Source: Roseimarinus sediminis (lineage in GTDB: Bacteria; Bacteroidota; Bacteroidia; Bacteroidales; Prolixibacteraceae). From it: DNA of 64,000 bases. Of this stretch, positions 34,365 to 44,282 are shown piece by piece. Position numbers and translations under genes: made by a program. The notes beneath the pieces were generated by a model. It saw nothing but the letters and a program-made list of their open reading frames with translations. It did no database searches and had not been told where the DNA came from. Each line of letters opens with the position of its first letter. Position 1 is the first letter of the stretch. The stretch covers positions 124,001 through 188,000 of the forward strand of contig NZ_JBNPXV010000008.1 in assembly GCF_050433125.1 (NCBI RefSeq), in the 5' to 3' direction.

Positions 34365-36322
34365 GTTTGTTGTCCCAGTTTTTTAAACGAGCGAAAGATG
34401 ATCTCAACATCCTTCAAGATGCTGTAGTCGCGTGCGTAAAGCATATTGGCCCGATCGACTGCATCCAGATCGTACTGATCGGAATCGAATGCAAAGGTGG
34501 TTCGCAAAATCCCTTTAGAAATCATGGGCAATCCAAGATACATTTCAGTATTTACCTTATGATAGCCCACCCAACTGTGTTTTTTGAACAGCACCCTGAA
34601 AATATTCTTAATAAACCCTCGCTTTTGTTCAACAAATAAGATAACGAAAGGCAGAAAAATTAAGAACATCATGGCGAACAGTACATCAAAAAGCCGCTTG
34701 TTTCGTTTGTTTTGTTCGCGGGTAATGGCATTTACATTGAGAATGTACAAATCGCCGGCCGTATCAATCGAGTTGCTTCCTATAATTGAAACACTCGACG
34801 GGGGTGCAATTTTGTATTCAATATTGTAAGCCGAAAGTTGTAGCATGGTTTGTATTACAAGCCGCGAACTTACATCCTCTGAACAAAAAATCAACTCCTC
34901 AACCCCATGAACTCTGACAATTTCATCGATCTGATCAATCGATCCCAGATAACGTCCCGAACGGGTTTTTACTTTAGGACTTATGTAACCGATCAGATTG
35001 GTCACAATGCCTGTTTTGGCTAAAAGATCCTTCACCCTTTTGCTTTCATTCTTTAAACCGACAATGACCACTTTTTTGGGATTTCGGGTTCCCAGGCGAA
35101 ATTGCTTCCCTTCGATAAAGTGAAGTAAAATACGTACAAGAAAAACCACGATTAGTGACATTCCTGAACCCAGTAATATAATGGCCCTCGAAAAACGTAC
35201 ACTGTTTGGTAAGAGTGAATAAACAACCAGAATAAAGATAGTACCCCAAAGAAATCCTCTCAGAATATTCAAAAGTTTAACCGGTTTTTCATAAGCTCCC
35301 GAATAGTAAAGTGCAACCAGCCAGGTAAGAATGTAAGCGGGAATAATAAATTGAATCAATTTATCGGGATAGTAGCCCGGATGATACCTGACGGCTTCCC
35401 AATAAGGCAGAAGAAACAGGAAACCCAGAAAAATTACGAGGAAATCGAGCAGCGGAAGCCACATGCGCTTCACCAATCGATGACCAGCGGCGATGCCTGC
35501 CCTGAAATAAATGGCCAGATGAATTAATACAGAAAAAAAGCCGGCATACTGCTTCGAGAAATGCTTGCGTGCAAAAATGATCATGGCATTGTAAAACATG
35601 CGCACATAATTCAGGCTGCCCTTTTTGGTACTCTCTCCCTTGTAATGTATAATGGTTGTTTCGGGGTAATAGTAATTTTTATATGCTCCCTGGGTGATCC
35701 GGTACGAAAGATCGATGTCTTCGCCGTACATGAAATAATCTTCATCGAGCAGTCCAACTTTATCAAGTGCCTCCTTTCGCATTAACATAAAAGCACCGGC
35801 AAGCACATCTATTTCGTGAATCTGATCATTGTCGAGATACGAAAGATGATACTTGCCAAATATCCTTGACTTTTTAAACAAAGCAGAAAGCCCGAACATT
35901 TTGTAGAAGGCAACCCAGGGTGTTGGTAATCCTCGTTTCGATTCGGGCAGGAAATGTCCCTTCCCATCAATCATTTTTACACCAAGCCCACCTGCATCAG
36001 GATGTTCATCCATGAAAGCGATCACCTTTTCAAAAGTATCTTCTTCTACAACCGTATCGGGATTAAGCAACAACACATACTCGCCCTGCGCTTTGCGAAT
36101 GGCCTGATTATTGGCTTTAGCGAAACCAAGGTTGCGTTTGTTCAGAATTAATTTAACATCGGGGAATTTGCGCAGCAGCATGCCATGCGACCCGTCGACC
36201 GAATTATTATCGACCACGTACACTTCGGCAGTTATGTTTTCGGTCGCTTTTTCAACCGAATGCAAACACTGTTCAAGAAAATGCTTTACATTATAATTTA
36301 CTATGACTACCGTAAGTTTCAT
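34361..36322 (-). CDS. GT2 glycosyltransferase fused to phosphoglycosyltransferase-like membrane domain
   Basis: The protein has 653 residues. Residues 1-230 are a family 2 glycosyltransferase (VIVNYNVKHFLEQCLHSV, then LLLNPDTVVEED and GEDIDLSYRI). Residues about 260-430 hold four to five membrane helices. A CoA_binding_3-like Rossmann domain follows at about 440-540 (KKVVIVGLKNESKRVKDLLAKTGI), then a part resembling the start of a polyprenyl glycosylphosphotransferase (RNKRLFDVLFAMMFLIFLP) that lacks the usual catalytic DE and the long C-terminal region. It probably acts in surface-glycan or lipid-linked sugar assembly. The catalytic status of the second half is doubtful. Confidence 0.85.
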   Translation of the reverse strand: MKLTVVIVNYNVKHFLEQCLHSVEKATENITAEVYVVDNNSVDGSHGMLLRKFPDVKLILNKRNLGFAKANNQAIRKAQGEYVLLLNPDTVVEEDTFEKVIAFMDEHPDAGGLGVKMIDGKGHFLPESKRGLPTPWVAFYKMFGLSALFKKSRIFGKYHLSYLDNDQIHEIDVLAGAFMLMRKEALDKVGLLDEDYFMYGEDIDLSYRITQGAYKNYYYPETTIIHYKGESTKKGSLNYVRMFYNAMIIFARKHFSKQYAGFFSVLIHLAIYFRAGIAAGHRLVKRMWLPLLDFLVIFLGFLFLLPYWEAVRYHPGYYPDKLIQFIIPAYILTWLVALYYSGAYEKPVKLLNILRGFLWGTIFILVVYSLLPNSVRFSRAIILLGSGMSLIVVFLVRILLHFIEGKQFRLGTRNPKKVVIVGLKNESKRVKDLLAKTGIVTNLIGYISPKVKTRSGRYLGSIDQIDEIVRVHGVEELIFCSEDVSSRLVIQTMLQLSAYNIEYKIAPPSSVSIIGSNSIDTAGDLYILNVNAITREQNKRNKRLFDVLFAMMFLIFLPFVILFVEQKRGFIKNIFRVLFKKHSWVGYHKVNTEMYLGLPMISKGILRTTFAFDSDQYDLDAVDRANMLYARDYSILKDVEIIFRSFKKLGQQT

Positions 36323-36348
36323 TCAGCTTGTATGTTGAATACCGTCTG

Positions 36349-36744
36349 TTACAATTTCCAGAACGGACGTTTCTTTTGTCTTTTTGCGGCCGAAGGCTTG
36401 CGGCCCTCATTGGGATATAACATCTGATAAATTTCACCCCACGAAGGCAATCCACCAACATTTCGATCGTCGATATAAAGGTCGCAGTCAATTTTCCGGC
36501 TTTTCTTTCCGTCGAATACCTCCTCGGGATAATTGCTGTTTACAGCATAAAACTCAAGTCCGTTTTTCCGGCAATACTCCACTGCCTCGTCAAGGTAAGT
36601 GCCCGAACGATAAGTCCAGAGAATCAACTGGTGACCTTTTTCCTGAAGCATCTTCAGCGTATCGAGTGCAAAAGGAACGGGCTTCCCAATTTCGGGATAC
36701 TGATGTTCTACAATGGTTCCATCAAAATCAACAGCAATCTTCAT
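36349..36744 (-). CDS. Small HAD-superfamily hydrolase (BT0820-like)
   Basis: The protein has 131 residues. It has the HAD motifs DFDGT (Asp6, Asp8), WTYRSG near 43 and CDLYIDDRNVGG near 87-98. Length and motif spacing match the BT0820-type HAD proteins of Bacteroides, whose substrate is unknown. The C-terminal tail is basic (KPSAAKRQKKRPF). It lies 26 nt before the glycosyltransferase gene in the same direction. Confidence 0.88.
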   Translation of the reverse strand: MKIAVDFDGTIVEHQYPEIGKPVPFALDTLKMLQEKGHQLILWTYRSGTYLDEAVEYCRKNGLEFYAVNSNYPEEVFDGKKSRKIDCDLYIDDRNVGGLPSWGEIYQMLYPNEGRKPSAAKRQKKRPFWKL

Positions 36745-36894
36745 AATCAGGTACTTATAATTAACAATTCATTGTACACCAAAACGGCTAAATAAACAAA
36801 CAAGCGACAACATGCTGTATAAGGCCGCCATCCCGTTTTCAACTAACGAATTCCGGCGAAGTAAATTTTGCCTTAACTATCTTATTTATTAAAA

Positions 36895-37518
36895 TTAATG
36901 TTTCAATGTATCACTATAGCTGATACGATTCACAATTGAGCGGCCAAGGGTCAACTCATCGGTATATTCAAGTTCTCCCCCCACCGAAACTCCTCTGGCA
37001 ATCGTAGTCAGTCGTACTTCCATTTCCTTTATTTTTCGGTAAATATAGAAATTGGTGGTATCACCTTCCATGGTGGTACTCAGTGCCAGAATCACCTCCA
37101 CTACGGTACCTTCTTCAATCCGACTGATGAGGGAAGCGATTTCCAAATCGTTGGGGCCGATGCCGTCCATTGGTGAAATGACGCCGCCAAGCACATGGTA
37201 CAATCCGTTGTACTGCTGGGTATTTTCGATCGACAAAACATCCCTGATCGACTCTACAACACAAATGACAGCATTGTTGCGCGAAGTGCTGCTGCAAATA
37301 TTACACACTTCGGTGTCGGAAATATTATGGCATACCCTGCAATGTTTAACTTCTTTACGCAGCCGGATGATGGCTGTTCCAAATTCTTCGACTTCACTTT
37401 GTTCCCGACGCAACATGAACAGTACCAGGCGAAGTGCTGTTTTACGTCCTATACCAGGCAGCTTGGCGAATTCATCCACTGCATTTTCCAGAAGTTTTGA
37501 AGGGAATTTATCCTGCAT
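36895..37518 (-). CDS. recR: Recombination mediator RecR
   Basis: The protein has 207 residues. The N-terminal helix-hairpin-helix has LPGIGRKTALRL (20-31). The zinc finger uses Cys60, Cys63, Cys72 and Cys75. The Toprim domain starts with ICVVESIRDVLSIE and includes YHVLGGVISPMDGIGPNDL. A C-terminal Walker-like tail follows (ARGVSVGGELEYTDELTLGRSI). RecR with RecO and RecF loads RecA onto gapped DNA. The length is normal for the family. Confidence 0.97.
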   Translation of the reverse strand: MQDKFPSKLLENAVDEFAKLPGIGRKTALRLVLFMLRREQSEVEEFGTAIIRLRKEVKHCRVCHNISDTEVCNICSSTSRNNAVICVVESIRDVLSIENTQQYNGLYHVLGGVISPMDGIGPNDLEIASLISRIEEGTVVEVILALSTTMEGDTTNFYIYRKIKEMEVRLTTIARGVSVGGELEYTDELTLGRSIVNRISYSDTLKH

Positions 37519-37588
37519 CTCACATAAATATTATTGGGATCAAAGGAATAAAATTAAGCAGTAAAAACAAAGCAGCGCAATAAATTGA

Positions 37589-40471
37589 TCAAAGGAGGGA
37601 AGGGATTTTATATCGAAGGGGAATGATCACGGTAAAACACGAACCTTTGCCCGTTTCTGACTTTAACGAAATGCTTCCTCCCAACAATTCAACCAGATTT
37701 TTGACAATGGCCAGCCCCAATCCGTTTCCTCCATAATTGCGATCCTCCTCTACATGTCCCTGCCTGAAACGTTCAAAAATGACCTGATGCAATTCTTCTT
37801 CAATGCCTACGCCGGTATCCTCTACTTTCAAAACTATTTGTTCTTCATCGAGTTGAACCAGCCCAAAGGTAATTTTGCCTTTTACGGTAAATTTGATGGC
37901 ATTGGTGAGCAGATTACTAAAAACCTGCTTGAGCCGGTATTCGTCCGATCGAATATAAAGATCATGATCGGGCTTCAACAAAACCAACTCAATATTCTTT
38001 CCCGAATCGATTTTCTGTTGCATTTCGCAATGAAGGGAATCGAGCAACTTATTCAGATTAAAATCTGCTAAATGGATCTTCATCTGACCTGTTTCAAGGC
38101 TCGAGATATCAATAATATCGTTGATAATCTGAATCAAACCATCGGCACTGTTATTGATAATTTTCAGGTACTCCCGGCGCTCCTCCTCGTCAATATTATT
38201 TCTTTCTGTAATCAATCCGGTAAAGCCCAGTATAGAATTAAGGGGTGTACGAATTTCATGACTCATATTGGCCAGAAATGCCGTTTTAAGCCGGTCGCCT
38301 TCTTCTGCTTTTGCTTTGGCTGCAAGCAAATCGTTCAATATCTTTTTTCGGTAGGTGATATCATGGCCAATTCCTACCAGACCAACTATTTCTCCTTTCT
38401 CATTGCGAAAGGGGACTTTTGATGTCTGGAGCCATTTTTCCTCTCCATTCCGATTCGATAATAACTCTTCATGGTTAATTACCGGAATGCCGTCATGAAT
38501 TACCTTGTGGTCAGATTTCCAAAACTGATGGGCAAGTTCGGGGGGAAACAAATCGAAATCGGTTTTACCAATCACTTCCTCCTTCGACAGGTAGCCACAG
38601 TTTTTAACATCTGCGCTGTTCGCCACCATCTTTCGTCCATTTACATCCTTCATGTACAGTGCATCAGGGATGCTTTCAACAATGGTATTCAGCAGGTTTT
38701 TATTGTATCGAAGCTGCTCGTCCTGTTTCACTTTTTCTGTGATGTCGCTAACGAAACCTTCAATGGCCAGCAAGATTTCATCCTGATCAAAAACTCCCTG
38801 CCCGCGTTCCCATACCCATTTGATGGCGCCATCGCAGGTTTTTATCCTGTATTCCAACTCAAACGCCTCTTTTTTATCCAGTGACTGCTGAGTCTGCCTC
38901 CAAACTTTACCCCGATCCTCTTCAACAATAAGGTCGGCGTACGATAAGGATGCATTATGCATAATTTCATGGGCTTTATATCCTGTTAATTTCTCGCATC
39001 CTTTGCTGACAAACTCCATGGTCCATTGTTCATCGTTTAGGCAACGATAGGCCATTCCCGGCAGGTTCGACATTAAAGTGTACAACTGCCGCCTGCTTTC
39101 TTCAATCACTTGCTGTTGCCTGCGCTCTTCCAGCTGATCGCGAAATACGAGCACCACGCCAATAATTTTGCCGCCTTTATCAAAAATGGGAGCTCCGCTG
39201 TCGGCAATTGGCAGTTCATTTCCATCTTTCGAAATCAGCAGGGTATGATTGGCCAAACCAACGATTACCCCTTCGTGGAGCACCTTTAATACAGGACTTT
39301 CAACAGGCTTACGACTTTCCTCGCTAATAATATGAAAAACTTCTTCTACCAAATTTCCGGCTGCTTCGGCTTCCTTCCAACCTGTGAGTTGTTCTGCTAT
39401 CGGATTCATGTGTTTTACTCTCCCTGAGGGGTCGGTAGTTATTACAGCATCGCCTATACTGTATAGGGTCGTTCTGAATTCTTCCTGCGATTCAAGCATT
39501 GATCGGAAAAAGCGCTTTCGAAACAAATTATACATCAGCGCGGTGGCTAGGACTAAAAGCAGAAGAATTAGAAATACCAGAACAAAATAAATTTTCCCTT
39601 TCTGATAAATTGTGTCGTAAATTTTGCTTTGCCCGATGTGCGCGATCAAAAACCATGGTGTTCCTTTTACAGGGCGAAAGTAGGTGAGTACTTTTTCAGA
39701 GGTGGAATGAATGGTTTCAACAATTTTTCCTGTCGGCTCAGTTCCGATTAAACCTGAAAACAGCGCGCCTTCAATGGTTTCCAGTCCGATGGAATTTGTG
39801 ATGCTGGTGGCACCGTTACAACTCACAAAGTAATTCATTCCCTTATCACGAAATGCCAACCAGGTTTCAATCTCGTGCTCATTGATGGTCCATGCCTGCA
39901 ATTGTGGAAAGATTGATTCCGAGGGATCGATATGAAAAATAAACACCACGCTGTTATTTGACTGATCAACTTGCACAGGGGAAGCAAAATCGATTAACAA
40001 CTGCTGATTGTACCGACTGATATAGAAGTTACTGAGCTGTACCGAATCGGTACGAAATGCAAGCAGCGCAGTTTCTTTACTCTCACCATCAAGCACATAC
40101 TTCTCCTTGAGGCTTGAAAACAACAGTGTTCCTTCTTCATTTACAATACTCAAATGATGGTAGCCGTGTTCAACAACGACATTGCTGCTCATATTGTCGA
40201 GTTGCAGGGAGTCGCTCTGATTGCCCGAAAGTTGCCATTGTAAATACTGATTGAGAAGCAACTGGTTGTTTGCAATGATAAAAGCATCACTTCTTTCTTC
40301 ATCATACCAGCTTTTAAGCGCATCATGCCTGATCTCTCCAACACTTGAAAACTCGTTTTGGATACCTTCTTTCAGGTTTCGAACGAGCACACGTCCATAT
40401 ACCCAAACTATTAAAAAAAAGCTGGAAAGAAGTACTGGAAATATAAGTCTGAATATGAACTTTCTATGCAT
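37589..40471 (-). CDS. Multi-PAS transmembrane sensor histidine kinase
   Basis: The protein has 960 residues. Helix 1 (about 5-25), a periplasmic sensor of about 260 residues, helix 2 (about 294-316) and three PAS domains follow at about 328-440 (TTLYSIGDAVITTDPSGRVKHMNPIAEQLTGW), 455-575 and 588-705 (ESIPDALYMKDVNGRKMVANSAD). HisKA has His738 (ANMSHEIRTPLNSILGFTGL). The HATPase domain has NLLTNAIKFT, VEDTGVGI and GNGLGLAIVKNLVELLGG. No receiver domain is present. It is transcribed alone upstream of recR, separated by 70 nt. Confidence 0.93.
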   Translation of the reverse strand: MHRKFIFRLIFPVLLSSFFLIVWVYGRVLVRNLKEGIQNEFSSVGEIRHDALKSWYDEERSDAFIIANNQLLLNQYLQWQLSGNQSDSLQLDNMSSNVVVEHGYHHLSIVNEEGTLLFSSLKEKYVLDGESKETALLAFRTDSVQLSNFYISRYNQQLLIDFASPVQVDQSNNSVVFIFHIDPSESIFPQLQAWTINEHEIETWLAFRDKGMNYFVSCNGATSITNSIGLETIEGALFSGLIGTEPTGKIVETIHSTSEKVLTYFRPVKGTPWFLIAHIGQSKIYDTIYQKGKIYFVLVFLILLLLVLATALMYNLFRKRFFRSMLESQEEFRTTLYSIGDAVITTDPSGRVKHMNPIAEQLTGWKEAEAAGNLVEEVFHIISEESRKPVESPVLKVLHEGVIVGLANHTLLISKDGNELPIADSGAPIFDKGGKIIGVVLVFRDQLEERRQQQVIEESRRQLYTLMSNLPGMAYRCLNDEQWTMEFVSKGCEKLTGYKAHEIMHNASLSYADLIVEEDRGKVWRQTQQSLDKKEAFELEYRIKTCDGAIKWVWERGQGVFDQDEILLAIEGFVSDITEKVKQDEQLRYNKNLLNTIVESIPDALYMKDVNGRKMVANSADVKNCGYLSKEEVIGKTDFDLFPPELAHQFWKSDHKVIHDGIPVINHEELLSNRNGEEKWLQTSKVPFRNEKGEIVGLVGIGHDITYRKKILNDLLAAKAKAEEGDRLKTAFLANMSHEIRTPLNSILGFTGLITERNNIDEEERREYLKIINNSADGLIQIINDIIDISSLETGQMKIHLADFNLNKLLDSLHCEMQQKIDSGKNIELVLLKPDHDLYIRSDEYRLKQVFSNLLTNAIKFTVKGKITFGLVQLDEEQIVLKVEDTGVGIEEELHQVIFERFRQGHVEEDRNYGGNGLGLAIVKNLVELLGGSISLKSETGKGSCFTVIIPLRYKIPSLL

Positions 40472-40698
40472 TGAAATCCAATCAACAATTACTACTAAAC
40501 CTTTGATCTTTCAGTAAATTATTATAAATTTTAGCTGATATAATTAAAATACGATTTTTTGGTCTGCTTAAATATACGAATTATTGCGAGTTGCAAATTA
40601 AATAATGCCACAATTTTTGACTTTCAAATACTGCAAACAACACGGCAATCTACAAGCTGACTTTTTAGTAAAATACACACAAACAAAGCAAAGACCAA

Positions 40699-41355
40699 CT
40701 AACTATTAAGCATATAAGTTAAGACCACAAGATAATGACAAACACTTCCGCCAATAACCATAAGGTGCCAAATCAGGTGAGCATACTTCAGTTTTTTCAT
40801 TTTAAAGAAGAAAATACCCAATGAATAAAACAGTCCACCTGCAAAAATCATCACCAAACCAAAGGTCGATAGGTTATTAAAAAGCGGATTAATAAACAAC
40901 AACAGCAGCCAGCCCATCAAAACATACGAAATAATGATGAATGCATTCACTCCCTTTTCGAATTTATTGGGAATGAAGGCCTTTACCAACAAGCCTGCCA
41001 ATGCAAGCCCCCACTCAATACCGAACATCAGCCAGCCCTGGTCATGACGCATAATCGTCAATGCAATGGGCGTATAAGTCCCGGCAATTAAGAGGTAAAT
41101 GGCAATCTGGTCGAAATTATGAAAGAAATCCTTTGCCTTACCGTGCGCCAGCGAATGATTCATTGTTGAAGAAAAATAAAGCAATACCAGGGTAGCACCA
41201 AATACCGAACTGCTCACAATTTGCCAGGGGTCACTATTTTGAACGGCAACAACGATGATGATTACTGTGGCTGCAATGGCCAACACTAAACCAATACCGT
41301 GCGAGATGGCATTGGCCAGTTCTTCTCCTTTTGAAAAACGTGGTTTTGAATCCAT
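40699..41355 (-). CDS. Hemolysin III / TrhA family membrane protein
   Basis: The protein has 218 residues with seven membrane helices. The family motifs are FSKGEELANAISHGIGLVLAI at the N-terminus, SSTMNHSLAHGKAKDFFHNFDQIAIYLLIAGTYTP in the middle and IWHLMVIGGSVCHYL at the end; the conserved His residues may bind zinc as in PAQR relatives. E. coli YqfA/TrhA affects membrane energetics. Haemolytic activity is known only for the founding member and should not be assumed. Confidence 0.93.
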   Translation of the reverse strand: MDSKPRFSKGEELANAISHGIGLVLAIAATVIIIVVAVQNSDPWQIVSSSVFGATLVLLYFSSTMNHSLAHGKAKDFFHNFDQIAIYLLIAGTYTPIALTIMRHDQGWLMFGIEWGLALAGLLVKAFIPNKFEKGVNAFIIISYVLMGWLLLLFINPLFNNLSTFGLVMIFAGGLFYSLGIFFFKMKKLKYAHLIWHLMVIGGSVCHYLVVLTYMLNS

Positions 41356-41691
41356 GGATCTATCAATTTGTTAAACATTTAATCATTTTTCCTGCATCCA
41401 TAACCAATTGTAAATATAGGTGCTTATTGATGACAAACAAACTATTTCAGCATTAAGCACTAAATGATGATTGAGCTGATTTATTTCAGCGAACTGCCTG
41501 CAAAGACAAGCTGATCCTTGTGTTTCATCCAAAACCCTATTCTATAACTTTCTAAATATATTCTATTATAAGCACATCATCAATAGTATATATTGGTAAT
41601 TTCATTCATTTTATTGACATTACTAAGAATTAAAAAGAACTTTAAGAAATCAAAACGTCACACTAAACGTTACACTTTTAAAAGCCATCCC
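41356..41691. other. Intergenic region before integrase remnant
   Basis: These 336 nt of AT-rich sequence contain no credible gene or terminator. They may contain the remains of an element end, but no direct repeat, tRNA piece or attachment core was recognised. Confidence 0.5.
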
Positions 41692-42130
41692 ATGACAAAA
41701 GTTAAGTATGTACTCAATAAATCCAGAAAATATTCCAACGAGGAATATCCAATATTCTTGCGGATACATCATAAAAAGTCTTAGAAAACTGGTCTCCAGC
41801 AAAAAGTCTGAAGTAGAAGATTTCTGGAATGAAAAAGAAGGTAAGATCGAGCCCAAATCAAAGTCCAATGATGAAAACCGGAAGCTGGAATTGATTAACT
41901 CCAAACTGCTGAAGAGACGCTCAAAACTCAAAATTGAAATCATTAACCTGAAAGCCCGGAATCCATTTTATACCATTCAGGATGTAGCTGACCTATACGA
42001 TATCCCAACAGCATCAATCCACGTATTCGATTACTTTGAAACCATTATTGCCCGATTGGAATCTACCGGCAGGCTTGGTAAAGCCAAAGCAAAAATTATT
42101 TGCAAAGAGAATATTTATGAGGTCGTATAA
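41692..42130 (+). pseudogene. Frameshifted, truncated tyrosine recombinase (N-terminal part)
   Basis: The first segment, from ATG 41692 in one frame, reads MTKVKYVLNKSRK then EEYPIFLRIHHKKS before a stop at 41782. It matches the start of the arm-DNA-binding domain of Bacteroidota conjugative-element integrases. The next frame continues without a gap as RKLVSSKKSEVEDFWNEKEGKIEPKS, the expected next part of that domain. It then runs through a coiled segment (NRKLELINSKLLKRRSKL) and the start of a SAM-like core-binding domain (IHVFDYFETIIARLESTGRLGKAKA). The reading frame stops at 42130. The catalytic domain with its Arg-His-Arg-Tyr is absent. At least one frameshift plus loss of the C-terminus makes this a relic. 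Confidence 0.75.
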
Positions 42131-42377
42131 TGGCCTATATCAAATATTCTATTTGCAGTATGGCCTTTCAGAAAAACGTATCTTTAATGCGACACATTCT
42201 CCAAGCCTATTGTGACGGACAAATAAAATCATGGTCAAGGTGGTAGAATAGACATGGACATGGACGTGACCCGTAATCAAAAAATTGGTTTAAAATAATT
42301 CTTGCTTTGGCAAACACTGAATAAAATGAAATTTGCCCGAATAAACATTATTCCCAAAGGAGCTGTTGGATAGAGAC

Positions 42378-43010
42378 ATGAAATACAAATGCATTATTTT
42401 TGATAACGATGGCATTTTGGTCGATAGTGAGTTGATCGCCAATCGGACCATTGTGGAAATGGCCGCTGAACTTGGGGTGAATATCGATTTGGAATATGCC
42501 ATCAAGTATTTCTCCGGAGTATCGATAGCCCATACGCTTTCTGTAATTGAAGCGAAATTAGGACAACCACTCCCGGATGGTTTTGAATTGGAATTTCGCA
42601 AACGGACCTATGAAGCGTTTATAACCGATCTCAAGCCGGTTGAAGGTGTTGTATCCCTGTTGGAAAAGTTGGATATCCCATTTTGTGTGGCTTCCAGCGG
42701 CCCGTTTGAGAAGCTTCAGCTTAGTTTGCAAACAACTGGTCTTTTTCATTTCTTCGAGGGCAGGATCTTCAGTTCCTATGAAATAGGCAGCTGGAAACCT
42801 GAGCCCGATATCTTTTTGTATGCTGCCCAAAAGATGGGATTTCAGGCTTCAGAATGCGCCGTTATAGAAGACAGTCTTGCCGGTGTTGATGCAGCCCGAA
42901 AAGGCGGGTTCGATGTATATGCACTAAGCCGAAACGGGAACGCATCAGAATTGGCTGAACGTGGTGCGAGTGTATTTTATTCCATGGACCAACTCTATGA
43001 CCTTTTATAA
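42378..43010 (+). CDS. HAD phosphatase, beta-phosphoglucomutase-like
   Basis: The protein has 210 residues from ATG 42378; a TTG four codons upstream is possible, and AAGGAG at 42357 lies 3 nt from the TTG and 15 nt from the ATG. The HAD motifs are FDNDGILVDSE (Asp9, Asp11), CVASSG, KPEPDIFLYAAQKMG and IEDSLAGVDAARKGG. The helical cap is the beta-PGM/RS type. Likely substrates are sugar phosphates. The usual motif-I form is FDxDG; here an Asn (Asn10) lies between the two Asp residues. It faces the sugar transporter gene, with 7 nt between the stops. Confidence 0.86.
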   Translation: MKYKCIIFDNDGILVDSELIANRTIVEMAAELGVNIDLEYAIKYFSGVSIAHTLSVIEAKLGQPLPDGFELEFRKRTYEAFITDLKPVEGVVSLLEKLDIPFCVASSGPFEKLQLSLQTTGLFHFFEGRIFSSYEIGSWKPEPDIFLYAAQKMGFQASECAVIEDSLAGVDAARKGGFDVYALSRNGNASELAERGASVFYSMDQLYDLL

Positions 43011-43017
43011 GCTGAGT

Positions 43018-44271
43018 TTATGCATTTGCTTTCTTCATTTTAATGGTTTCATTTTTCACAAGCGGATTGGCCCAAATACTGATACTAAAAATATATCCCA
43101 AGGTGATCAGCAGGACAAACATCCCGAGGCGCAATCCAATCATATCTTTTAACTGTCCAATAATTAAAGGCACAATTGCGCCACCCGCAATACCAGTGCA
43201 TAAGATTCCGGAAAAAGTACCGTGAAATTTGTCCAGACTGTTCAGGGCCAACGAAAAGATAATGGACCACATCACCGACAGGCAAAATCCAAGTGCCGGA
43301 AATCCGATCAATGCTGTTTGAGCATTTCCGAATAAGGTCACAATAAGAACCCCTAAAGCGCCTATGGAAAAAATTCGCAAGACAAGTTTGCTGTCCATTA
43401 GTTTTAACAATACCAGGCCTAACAGGCAGCCAATGGTCAGCATCCCCCAGAACCAGCCTACCGTTGCAGCGCCTTCAATTTCAGGAGCTAAACCATGGTA
43501 GGTTCTTAAAAATTCAGATATCCAGTTGGCAATGCCTTGCTCAGTGCCCACATAAGCGAAAATTCCCAGGAAAAACAGGATCACAGTTTTATTCCTGAAC
43601 AATTTCTTATGGATATCCCAGGCACCAACTTTTTCGTCTTCTTTCAGTTCTACCCTTGGGAAACGGGAAACCAAAAGGATGATCACCATTAATAGGGATA
43701 CTGCGGCAAAAAGCCAGTATAACGAAACCCATGGCAGCTTATCAGGTGTGAGTTTCGACAGGGTTCCGAGGAAAATTCCTGAAGGATTTGTTCCTGCTTT
43801 CAAATGGGTAACCAAATAAGAATACACCATAGGACTTAAATACGAGGCACCGCCAAAAACCAGTTGGGCCATTACCGAAAGAAAAGCAAAATGCTTTTCA
43901 CCTCCTGAAACGCGTAACAGCGGATTTATGGCCACCTGCAACATAGCCATTCCAACTCCAATCATGAAAAGGGAAGCCAGGAATACAGGGAAAGTCGGGA
44001 ACAGTGCAAATAATAATGCCCCAAGAGTAGCAGTACCCCATGCCGAAATCATACTCATCTTTTCCCGATAACACTGCACAATCATCCCTGATGGGATCGA
44101 CATGATGGCATAGGCAATGAAAAAAGAAAAAGGGAGCAAGCCGGTCATGGCTCCACTCAATTGATAGCTGTCACTTACATTCGGATTAATCGATCCCAAT
44201 ATATTGGTAAGGAACGATATGGCAAAGAACACAAGAAAAATAAGGGCGACAATAAAATAGTTGCGTTTCAT
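43018..44271 (-). CDS. FHS-family MFS sugar transporter (FucP/NagP-like)
   Basis: The protein has 417 residues with twelve hydrophobic segments. FHS features are visible: FAISFLTNILGSINPN in helix 1, FSFFIAYAIMSIPSGMIVQ in helix 2, and GVGMAMLQVAINPLLRVSGG around helix 4, including the NPL of the family. Relatives carry fucose, GlcNAc, glucose or galactose with protons. The gene is 11 nt downstream of the DeoR regulator in the same direction, so it is likely co-regulated with the ROK kinase and the SIS gene. Confidence 0.88.
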   Translation of the reverse strand: MKRNYFIVALIFLVFFAISFLTNILGSINPNVSDSYQLSGAMTGLLPFSFFIAYAIMSIPSGMIVQCYREKMSMISAWGTATLGALLFALFPTFPVFLASLFMIGVGMAMLQVAINPLLRVSGGEKHFAFLSVMAQLVFGGASYLSPMVYSYLVTHLKAGTNPSGIFLGTLSKLTPDKLPWVSLYWLFAAVSLLMVIILLVSRFPRVELKEDEKVGAWDIHKKLFRNKTVILFFLGIFAYVGTEQGIANWISEFLRTYHGLAPEIEGAATVGWFWGMLTIGCLLGLVLLKLMDSKLVLRIFSIGALGVLIVTLFGNAQTALIGFPALGFCLSVMWSIIFSLALNSLDKFHGTFSGILCTGIAGGAIVPLIIGQLKDMIGLRLGMFVLLITLGYIFSISIWANPLVKNETIKMKKANA

Positions 44272-44282
44272 ATCTTTTCAAA

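Noticed and set aside
40472..40698. tRNA or small RNA gene in the gap before the multi-PAS kinase
   Set aside because: No T-loop motif, CCA end or cloverleaf stems were seen; the gap is simply AT-rich.
40699..41355. Calling the hemolysin III protein a toxin
   Set aside because: Most family members are not haemolytic; the E. coli relative has a membrane-energetics role.
42130..42246. 38-codon frame directly after the integrase relic
   Set aside because: The ATG overlaps the previous stop and the translation (MAYIKYSICSM...) matches no known integrase part; it is too short to support.
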